Positions 10,655 to 20,283 of a stretch of 64,000 bases of DNA are shown one piece after another. A program made the position numbers and the translations under genes. The stretch is from Thunnus maccoyii. Its lineage: Eukaryota; Chordata; Actinopteri; Scombriformes; Scombridae. Position 1 is the stretch's first letter. Each line of letters starts with the position of its first letter. A model generated the notes under the pieces. The model was not told the DNA's origin. It did no database searches and saw only the letters and a program-made list of their open reading frames with translations. The stretch covers positions 28,432,662 to 28,496,661 of the forward strand of contig NC_056533.1 of the NCBI RefSeq assembly GCF_910596095.1. The letters run 5' to 3'.

Positions 10655-12354
10655 ATATCCATGTGATCACAGCATCCTGTCTGAAAGGCTTAGGCAGTGG
10701 GTGGATGTCTCTGGCAGTGCCCTGGACTGGTTCTCCTATCTCTCGGATAGGAGTTTTTTCTTTGTCGCTTGGTCCCTACATGTCTGAAACTACTGCTCTT
10801 TCCTGTGGTTCTGTATTGGGCCTTATATTATTTGCTTTGTATATGCTTCCCTCAGGTCATATTATTAGCAAATTTAAAGGTACATGTAAGGTCATATCAT
10901 TATTACGCTGATGATATGGAGCTCTATGTCTCTTTTAAGCCTGATAAGACTGACAAACTGTCTGTTTGCATAATGGTCTGACTGCCATTAAGGACTGGAT
11001 GGCTAACAACTTTTTACAGCTGAACTCAGATAAGACTGAGGTTCTTATTAGGGTTGCACAATGTTGGAATTTTTGCCAATATCTGATATGCCAATATTTT
11101 CCAACTCATTTTGGGAGATAGCCGATGCCCATATGTTTTTTTCCACCTGGCTGAGGAGACTATTACACATGCAATCATAGATTTTACCAAGTATGATCAA
11201 AAAAGACAATATATAAAGGAAGAACTTAGGAAGACTGGAGTTCAGGAGCTCAGCATTAAAATTTTTATGAAATTTTAATGGGGGGTTGAAGGTCGAAGGG
11301 GATTGAATGGTAGAGTTTTCTTTGAGATTAGACAGACAGGATTAATAGGTCGGATTTCATCTCTGGTCCACACACCAAAGTAGAGGGTGGTGGTATTGCA
11401 CCTAATACGCTGGTTGCCAACCGCCGTTATAAAGCAAGAAGAAGAAGAAATTTTTTCAAACAGAATGGTACATCCTGTCAGCTGCGGTGTTTCCTATCTG
11501 TATAGCCGAACGCAGCAGCTCCTCCGCAAACTGCTCCACCCTGATGGTCCCAGTGCTTCCTCCGCAGAATTTCAGGCCAATGCCGATATTTCATTTTAAA
11601 GCCTTTATCACCTGTTACCGACGACGTGATCATTGCTTCAGACAGCATAGCTTCCAAGGTTGCTCAGTGTATTGGATCCCTTTCTTCAGCTGTACAGTCT
11701 AATCTTAGCAATCTCTGTGTTGTATTTGATGAGGTTATGTGCTTTGATTAACCTATCAAATCATTAACCCGTACATGTTGCTTCCATTTAAGAAAGGTTG
11801 CCAAACTCAGGTCTGTTGTATCACAACCTGAGCTAGAGATCATCATTCATGCTTTTATATCATCCTGGCTAGACTGCTGCAATTCCCTTTTCACCTGCCT
11901 CATCAAGTCGTCCCTGGTCTACAAATGGTCCAGAATGCTGCTGCGAGGCTGTTGACCAGGTCCAACAGGACGACTCACATCACACCCATCTTACCGTCTT
12001 TACATTGACTTCTTGTTTTCACACCAGTGCTTTCAGGCCAGTGCTTACAAAAGGTGATCATGCCTTTGAAGTGGTGGCTCTGACACTGTGGAACGCTCTT
12101 CCTCTAGACATACAAAAGCAACTGAAGAAATTGAAACTGACCTTTGTCACGCCTTGTGCTGTCTAGTGTTTGTAATTTTGAGTGTTTGTATGGTTTGTTG
12201 TTGCTTATGTTTTATTCTCTGTTTCTTTTTTTACTGTTTTTCATTGTTTTACTGTTTATGGTCTTATTTTTAATGGTTTTACTCTTGTGAAGCAGTTTGT
12301 GACCTTGCTCTGTAAAAAGCGTGATACTAAATAAACCTTACTTTTACTTTACTT
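10655..12354 (+). mobile_element. LINE remnant, L2/Maui-like, 5'-truncated
   Basis: Translated pieces in several frames follow the reverse transcriptase order of fish L2 elements. The order is HSILSERLRQWV, SALDWFSYLSDR, GSVLGLILFALYMLP, the catalytic box YADDMELYVSF, and LNSDKTEVLI. After an interruption come IGSLSSAVQSNL, CVVFDEVMCFD, LRKVAKLRSVVS and FISSWLDYCNSLFTCL. The 3' end is a noncoding tail finishing in CTAAATAAACC then TTAC/TTTTACTTTACTT repeats. Frameshifts and stops are frequent, so it is dead. The 5' portion (endonuclease, most of ORF2) is missing, as expected from 5' truncation at insertion. Confidence 0.8.
11049..11612. mobile_element. Element inserted into the LINE remnant
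   Basis: LINE homology stops after LNSDKTEVLI at about 11050 and resumes at about 11612. The intervening 560 bases start AGGGTTGCACAATGTTGG with GCCAATATCTGATATGCC. They end with the inverse-related GGCCAATGCCGATATTTC, consistent with terminal inverted repeats of a hAT-like non-autonomous element. No coding capacity. Confidence 0.55.
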
Positions 12355-12429
12355 CCATATTTGTCACAAGTTCTGTTATATTAATCATACATCATGTCCC
12401 CTTCTATTCAAGATTTACTAATCTTCATT

Positions 12430-12570
12430 CACTTCCTCTTCTGACATCAGTTCCGCATGCATAACTGTTTGGCCCCCTCATTCTTACTTCCCCTTCTTTT
12501 CATGCAAAGCAGAAGCATAAACACACTGGAGGCTTTAAAAGACTGCCAGTGATTGGTGTTGACTTCACTC
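12430..12570 (+). promoter_or_regulatory. Presumed core promoter of the IL-1-family gene
   Basis: A TATA-like GGCTTTAAAAG lies at 12531-12541, about 60 bases before the start codon, which predicts a short leader starting near 12565. Upstream are a near-perfect PU.1-type ETS site on the minus strand (AGAGGAAGTG, 12439-12430), a second ETS-like purine core near 12487, and an octamer-like ATGCAAAG near 12502. PU.1 plus octamer sites fit myeloid expression of IL-1 genes; that link is inference. Confidence 0.45.
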
Positions 12571-12598
12571 TTTATCAGCAGCGGACACTGTCGGCACC

Positions 12599-15500
12599 AT
12601 GGATCAGGAGGTGGGTGATGAAGTCGCACTGTTTTTAACTTTTAACACTGCTGTATGTGAAAAAATGTATGAATTTATGACAATATGAATGTTTATATTA
12701 GTTGATGTTTCTTATTAAGAGAAAGTTTGTATATTTATTTCCATATGATAGGATTCTGTGGTAAAAGGAAGCGTACTGATCGTCCACCAGATGGAAGAAG
12801 GAAGGCACCAGTATGAAGTGGAAAATGTTGTCAAGTACAAAAAAGCAAGTGGAGGAAAACCGTTTGTAAGGTATAAACCAAAGACACTGGAACACTGTTG
12901 GGCAGAAACAAATTAAGTTACTTTTCTCACATGTAACAAAAAAACTAAATAATTATTCAGTGCTTGTTGAAGCAGTTGAACCAGTTTATTGTGTCATACT
13001 ACGACTATTTAAATAATAATAATAAAAAATATAAAACAGCATACAAAGAGAACAATAAATTATTTATTATGATTTTGGCATAAGACATAGAAAGAACATG
13101 TTTAAAAAATCTCTAAAAATAAGATTTGAAAACAATCAAATAGACACACAATTCCAAAAAACAAACTAGATATTAAAATACAGCCGCAATATTCAGACAA
13201 TAAATCAAGTGATCAAACAAGGTGAGTGAAAATGTGATTTAACAGCTGAGAAAGTAGCAGCAGAAAGCAGAAGTGGACGCTGAGATTTACAATGTACTGC
13301 TCGTACTGCTTACTGCTGCTCTCTAATAAAACATAACACACAAGAGGGTTTGTAAATAGTGAGTAATAGTTTCATTCATATTAATTAATGCTGGTCTGAT
13401 GAAACATTTGCAGACATGACCTTGGATGCTGGGAAACTGAGCATTTTCCCACTAATATTTGAGACTTCTTAGACTAAACAATTAATCAGTAATGAAAATA
13501 ATGCAGCCCTATCATTAATAATTGATTAATGTTTTATAGATCACTTGCCAAACTAAATTCTTTAGAAAAAATATATTAACATTCATAACTGCCGATCTTT
13601 TGGCTATTGATTATAGACATATAGACCCTTTATTTATGATTTACTCACTTTCTAACAAGCCATCAGGTCTGCAGTTGTAAAGGTTAAAAACTCTCTCCAG
13701 CTGTCCTCCAGAGGAAGTGGTAAAACTAAACCTTGAAGTGCTTTCTTAAGAAATGAGTAAACAGATAAGATAGATAAGAAATCTGCTGTGCCTGCGTTCT
13801 GGGTTTTTTTTGTTTGTTCTTGCATTTCAGATGCTGTGTCCCCTTTGTGTTGCCGTGAGACAGGTTTCATATTTTAAAATGGTAAATAGGACATTGAGGC
13901 ATACCACATGCCTCCATTTTGTTGATATAAGTAGGTCAACAAAACCATAATTCAGAGGCGTCTCAAATGCAGAAACATAGAGCAGACACAGACAGGTCTG
14001 TTACACTCGAGGGTGATATACAGCAGCCAACTTGGCGACCTGGAGTTTCCCTTAATGATGGTTTATTACTTATTTATGACTGATTTTTAAATGTTTTGAT
14101 AACATAAAACTATAACTAAAAACCCTTCGTTAAAGGGCGTGTTCACAATTTGTTAAGACTTTCTTAAAACAATAGTCAGGTGGTGCCCAAATGAACATTG
14201 AAATACAGCATCAGTCAAAGGTTTGGACACACTTTCTCAGTCAAGTGAATGAGAAAGTGTGTCCAAACATTTGACTAGTACTGTAGGTTTTTCTTGCTGT
14301 AATCATCCCTCCTGTTCATACTGACCATTAGAAGATCCTTTCATAATGCACTTACAATGTAAGTGATAGAGGCCAAAATACACAGTCCTCTGTGCAAAAA
14401 TGTATTTAAAAGTTTTTTCTGAAGCTAATATGAAGTTTCAGCTGTCCAAATCAGTCAAATCAAGTAGATATCTTTCAACGTTACAGTCTTTTTAGTGCCA
14501 AAGTCACTCATTTTGTTAATATACTTCCACCGCAACTCAACAGGGAAACACAGAGGGAATTTGATGCTAAAAAGACTGTAAATGTGGCAGTTATTCGCTT
14601 GATATGACTAACTCAGACTGCTGAAGCCTCAGATAAACTTTTAAATGTATTTTTGCACAAAATTACAAACTGTGGATTTTGGCCCCCATCACTAACACTG
14701 AAAGCAGATTTGAAGGGGATCTTTCAATAGCCAGTATGACAGGAGGAATGATTGCGGCAAGCAAAACCTCTTTCAGTGTTCATATGGACACCTGACTGTT
14801 GTTTTAAGACACACTTGAAAAATTATGAACCTACCCTTGAAGTGTATGCATTATTGGAATGTGGTGTCAACTGAATGACTGGTTCATTCATTCGTTATTC
14901 ATTCATTAATTTAACCCTTACTGCGGTATCTAAATTTCAGAGGAGACAAACTGATGCAGATAAACGGCATGGACCTGCAGAATCTCACACCTGAGGAATT
15001 GGCACAGACGTTAGCTGGGGGAAGTCCAATGCTGGTGAGTTTCTATTTCAATGGGTTGTTTTGACCCAGTTTTAGTGTCATTTTTTTTTTATCTGTTGGG
15101 TTTTTACCCAAACGAAAGATTGTTATAATTTACTGTTTTTAAATGTAGATGCCATTGTTAATAATTTGTGCACATAATTTTGTACAAGAAAAAATTGACA
15201 GTTTTTGGCTAAAGCTTGTTATGTATAACACTGGGTCAAAATATCTGATTACTACTGGGTAAAGTTAACACAGTGTTGTAGTGGTGCTGTATTGTATAAA
15301 GAGGAAGTGGAAAAAACTTAACATTGAAGAGCTAAATAAGGGGAAAAAAGGGAATGTGATCATCATATTTTTTTGTTTGTTTGTTTGCGTTGGAGATGCT
15401 CTGTCCCCTCTGGGTTGCTATATGACAGGTTTCATATTTTAAAATAATAAATAGGAAATTAAGACATTTGTTAACATGCTAAAAGTCGAAGTCAGCCAAC

Positions 15501-18358
15501 AAGACCACAATTCAGAGAGGCATCTCAAATCCAGAAACACAGAGCCAACACCGACAGGTCTGTTACACTCGAGGATGATAAACAGCAGCCAACTTGTAGT
15601 TGTAAGCAAATATAAGAACATTTTTAGTCTTTATTAATGTATAGTATTTTTCAACAATTATTATTACTCCTCCTATAAAGACATGTTTTATATTATCACA
15701 ACTGTGCTTTACTATTTTGCCATTCATTATCTGTTTCTGTACTAGCACCTACTTATAGGTGCCCACGGGAGTCGTTATAGTTGTTGACAAATATCTGCTT
15801 ACAACTACATTATTGTGTTATAATCTAATTTTTAAATGAGTATATACTTTTCATAAATGCTAAATATGGAGACTAAAAGTAAAGTGTTAACCAAAAAGCT
15901 CCCAGCTACGCTGTAGTTTTATCATATTACACTGTAATTGCACTGGAAATAGCTCCACATGACATGACTTTGTCTACATTAATGTGTTCACTAAAAAAAG
16001 AACATACATAACTTTGAAGGTAGCTTTGTATTTAGGTGTTTTGGGGGAATTTCCACACAGGAAGTGTCAGGTACAAACTGGAAGAGACACAAAGTCTATC
16101 ACCTGTCTCATCCTCAACCTTCCTGTCTTTAGACGGTACACAAGTCGATCAAGATGAAGCAGCCCATTGAGCAGCCCAGCCCGACTGACGACATTTTATA
16201 TCCAGTATCCAAGGAGGCCATGCTTCTTAGTTTCAGCATGGAAATGAAGAGAGAGGGAGACCAGGAGGAGAGTGAGTGGAGCAAGGAGGGAGAAGGAAGG
16301 GAGGACGGAGGAATAGAGGGGAATGTTTGCCAACCTGAGGATGAGGAGAACGGGCAGGAAACGGATCTGCTCATCATTTCCATGACGCAAACCAGCATCG
16401 CTGTGGTGAAAGGGAGGGGATGCGAAGATGGTGGCACCTGTCATGGATGTCATGGGGTGGGATGTACCTTTAAAGACGTTGTGATGGTGGCAGAATCCAG
16501 CATGGTGACACTTGGTGAGTAAATTGGATTTCATTGGTCTTCTCTTTTCTTGTGTCCTCTTTTCCTTTCTTGTCTTCCTTTTTCTTCTTTACGTCTCTTC
16601 TCTTCTATTTTCTAGTCTTTTCTCAACACAGCCGATAATAGTAGTTAGTTAGTTAGTTATGTAGTTAGTTAGACTTTGGTCTCTACAGTCTAATGTATTC
16701 ATAAAAACACAACACATCAGACTTTGTCAAGGATCACTAATGTACAGTGCAACTTCCTTCTGTTGGTAAAAGAGGACCATCCCACCTATTCATAAACAGA
16801 TAAAATGGTGTGTGAGGTATTAATCACTGTAACCAGTACATGTGCCAAGTATGGAGTGGAAAATTTTTTGTACACAGTAGCAATCCTTGTTCCTTTTTTC
16901 TTACTCAGTTGCTATAAATTCTAATCTCTGTTTGATTTTTCTGTTTCACTTTAAGTTCCAAGAGGAGGGGGCAGTTTCAGACAAGAAAAGAAAAAAAATG
17001 TTTTAGTCGAATGTGTGGCTTCCCAACAATACCTCAGAGGCATCTGTTCGCAGAAGACCCTCTATGTTTCTCCGAACCCAGGTCTGTCAGTCACACGCCG
17101 CAACATGGCACTAGCTAAACACTTGAATAATTTAAATTACAGTAATCACAGAGCAGTGTTTAAGTTCCAATACTCTCTTCATCCATTCATTGTCATGTTT
17201 ATTTCATTGTTTACTATCCTTCTAAATTTTACAATTAAAGGTTCTCAATAAAAATTTGCTCTATCAGGGAAATTGATTTGAAATATTTCTTGTTTACATG
17301 TTTTTTTAAAAATTTCTTTTGTGTTCAGAGAGGATCACCATCTACTCCTACAAGTCGAATATCGTATCTAGCAAAGGAATACCAGTGGTCCTGAACTTAA
17401 CGGAGTCTGACTGCTTCCTCAAGTGCAGCAAAAATGGATCAACGGTTCTCCTACAAGTGGAGGTATTAATTATGATTTAATGAGCATCAACCACACAGTC
17501 TGTCTCACATTTCTAAGTCACAAGTAAACAGGATTTGGCGGCACGGTATGCTCATGGTATTTCCAGTTAAAGCAGGCTATACAGTAGAGGTATAACATGA
17601 AAACTTCATTGAAATATCAACAGGATTGATTGACTACAGTAAACATTTTGCATTACTTTAATTACATATATTAGAGACACACTGCATGGCTAAAACTTCA
17701 CTGACTTGGTTTTTCCAAAGCTTTCAGGAACATCATGGCCTTCCTCTGTGGGTTTCTCAGTTTTCATGGAGATGGTTTAGTTATCATGTGACCAAAGTCC
17801 CACCATTAAGTAAAAAACAATTGTACAAATGTAACAAATGTAATAATAAAAAAATATGTCCTCATATGATACGTTATAATGGTTGTGTAGCATATATAAA
17901 GACATATATAAATGTCTTTATATATGCTTATGATGGTGGCCCATATAACATTTACTGGGGTGTATGCTACACAGAATTAAAGCTAATAGTGTGAAAATAT
18001 TTTTTAATTTTATCATCAGTGTAACATGTTTATTATTAGGATCCTGATCTTTCCAAGCAACATAATCATCTTTCTGCCAGAGTGTTTAACCAGCCAGCTG
18101 TGCTCTCTCTCATGAATATCCACACATTTGTTGTTGTAGACATGTGATAAGCAGAGGCTGAAGCGGATCTCCCTGAGCGACGAGTGCACCCTCTCATTTG
18201 TCTTCTACATGAAAGGTGACGCGTCGCAACATCGGAGGTTTGAGTCAGCGCTGCACCACGGCTGGTTCATCCAGACAGCCAGCACAGACTCAGTGGAAAT
18301 GGCGACTATGGATGGACATCATGAAGATCAATCATTCCTCTTTATCATTCGGACGTGA
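12599..18358 (+). CDS. IL-1-family cytokine with N-terminal PDZ-like domain (fish-specific novel IL-1 member), 361 aa
   Basis: Coding exons: 12599-12610, 12752-12870, 14941-15034, 16133-16514, 16956-17081, 17329-17462, 18140-18358 (TGA 18356-18358). All joins are GT-AG with matching phase, and the sum is 1086 bases. Residues 7-80 resemble a PDZ domain, clearest in the second half (RGDKLMQINGMDLQNLTPEE, then LAGGSPMLTV, residues 44-77); the canonical carboxylate-binding GLGF loop is not obvious. Residues 81-200 are an acidic, low-complexity linker with a Cys/His cluster (CEDGGTCHGCHGVGC, 172-186). From about 215 to the end is an IL-1 beta-trefoil, with GIPVVLNL, FLKCSKNGSTVLLQVE, LSFVFYMKG and the family signature FESALHHGWFIQT (323-335), ending SFLFIIRT. 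There is no signal peptide, as is normal for IL-1-type precursors. The trefoil exon pattern fits the IL-1 family. It probably corresponds to the teleost novel IL-1 family member (nIL-1Fm/IL-1 family member A), but I cannot verify the name. Its 3' end faces ace2. Confidence 0.85.
14204..14285. repeat. 82-bp palindrome of Tc1/mariner-type TIRs
   Basis: It starts TACAGCATCAGTCAAAGGTT and ends CATTTGACTAGTACTGTA. The two arms, each containing the TTTGGACACACTTTCTCA block, are near-perfect reverse complements around a short spacer, with TA at both outer edges. A single-arm relative is at 32957-33000. It lies in intron 2 of the IL-1-family gene. Confidence 0.8.
14287..14775. repeat. Long imperfect foldback element
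   Basis: Sequences near 14290-14330 (TGCTGTAATCATCCCTCCTG, then CATACTG) are the imperfect reverse complement of 14715-14765 (CAGTATGACAGGAGGAATGATTGC), and the arms extend inward (GTGCAAAAATGTATTTAAAAG against CTTTTAAATGTATTTTTGCAC). It makes up part of intron 2 of the IL-1-family gene. A related copy occurs at about 32580-32940. Confidence 0.7.
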
Positions 18359-20283
18359 TGGAGAGTCACCATCTTCAGGTGTATTCCCACTTCTCAGTCA
18401 AAGCAGTTAAACCTTTAAAATTGAGACATGAAGGTTCAAGATATGAAACTAAAAACATAAAAAACATAAAGAGGAACTCTTGTTTGAGTGTCCAGTGACA
18501 CAGATTCTGTATCACTGTGTCAAATTCTGCTATTGCAGAAGTGCGTAGATATGTATCATATAACTATATCAAGGATGTTTAATGTCTTTGTGTGCATGTG
18601 GTTAAGATATGTGATATAATAGCATTGTCACTTAAAGTGGTCTTATAAGCATGGGTGCTTTCTGGTAACATGAATACCTACAAATTATTTAATATCTTTA
18701 AGGGATGTAACTTCCATTATTATTGAAATAATGTATTTCTAAAAAAACAAAAAAACAAAAAACAAGGTGATGTAATAATTTTATTTATTTAATACTTTCT
18801 AAAACATGCATTATAATGAGATATTGTGATCAAAATTACATTTTTAATTATATAAACTATAAACATGAGCAGAAACATTTAATGAACTGGCTATGTGATG
18901 TTTTATATATAACACAAAGATGATGCTTAAACTGTAGTTCAGTTATTTTTTAAAACACATTTCAGTCTTAACTTTATGCCTTTGATAATAAAATAACAAC
19001 ATGTATCAATGTCTTTCTACAAGTACTGTGTGATTTTGAGAGAAAAGTATTTTTTGACACCCAAAATGTATACACATATTTAAATTAGTAGTAAAATTAG
19101 CAGCATTTATAAACTGTGTGTTTTGCTCAGTATTTTACAGTAAGTGAATGTGTTTTTAAATGCAACATTTCAGTCATAGACCTTTGTCAATAATGCATTT
19201 TTAATAAACTTAGTGCTGGCAATGTGCGGTGATTGTGCAGTAATTTCACATGAATTTTTCCTTTCACATGATTTCATTTTCCGATACACCTCCAGGTCTG
19301 CATTACAACACTTAATTTTTATATTTGAAAACACAAGTATCAAATAGTATTTTTAAAAAAAGTTTGACCATCAAAGCCTTTTACAGAATATTAAATATTA
19401 AAAAGTAATATGGACAAACACCATTCTTGTTTTTTTTTTATCAACTATCCTGAATTTGAGCTGCATCAAATTCTCTGAATGTGCAAATGTAATGTTCTAT
19501 AAATTACAAAACACAATCTGATAGCAACATTGGAAAAAAACACTGCACCTTCTGAAAGGACCTATATTGGAAAAGCTTGAATCCAATTAAATCACATTTT
19601 CATGTTTGTTAAAACAGTCAATGAATGTAGAAAAAAATGCAATGTGATTGAACTCAAAAGTGTGGTATGATTTCTGTACATAAACTGTGTTACTTTTGAG
19701 ATACTGATTTTGTACTTGATTTATTAATGATATACTGTGTACATAGTACAACTTGAAATACACTTGACAGGGATGACATTTTCATTTTTAGTATTTGGGG
19801 TGTATTTAATGTATATGAATAGTTGTCTAAAAGACATTAAGTAAAATTGTGTACCATTATAACAAAAAAGTAGATGTAAATACACTTAATTACAACTTAA
19901 TGGTGTCTCATAATAGCAAAGTACCATGAAGTTAAGTGTAGTTAAATGTAAAGTTGTACTTCGTATAGCCTATGTTGTTACTGCACAAAGTATAATATTT
20001 TAACATAAAAATATCACAGTTTAGGCACATTCATCATGAATCCATATGGAAGGATTCTTTGTATACTACAATTAAATACAATTAAATATATATTTTTATA
20101 TGTATTAAGAAAATTCACATTACAATAACTGTCTGTGGGGGTCAAAATCCTCAACAAACTTTCACACATATACGTATACATTTAGCAGTTATGTACATAT
20201 TTGATAAGAGGCCATGAAGCACTTCACTTTCTATTCTTTCATTGCGGACACCTTCACTCTGTTCTTCGGCAATAACAGTGGAT
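18359..20283. other. Convergent 3' regions of the IL-1-family gene and ace2
   Basis: AT-rich sequence between two convergent stop codons. Plus-strand AATAAA signals at 18987-18992 and 19203-19208 are the best candidates for ending the IL-1-family transcript, giving a 3' UTR of about 0.65-0.85 kb. Repeated ATTTA pentamers in the stretch could give mRNA instability, as in other cytokine messages (inference). No exon or RNA gene is seen. Confidence 0.5.

Larger units (their letters stand above)
7060..12598. other. Transposon-rich spacer between the flavoprotein and IL-1-family genes
   Basis: No host exon is recognised apart from a probable untranslated 5' exon of the minus-strand flavoprotein gene, which I could not place. 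The stretch holds a GT microsatellite at 7934, a foldback at 9323-9462, a possible TIR element at about 9155-9918, a common fish repeat fragment near 10380-10640 and an L2-like LINE remnant with an inserted element. The last 170 bases are the presumed promoter of the IL-1-family gene. Confidence 0.6.

Noticed and set aside
10494..10981. Frames containing a YADD box as a host gene
   Set aside because: They are fragments of a frameshifted L2-type LINE reverse transcriptase.
16129..16534. Antisense frames of 102 and 112 codons
   Set aside because: They are shadows of exon 4 of the IL-1-family gene, whose low-complexity acidic coding sequence leaves the other strand open.
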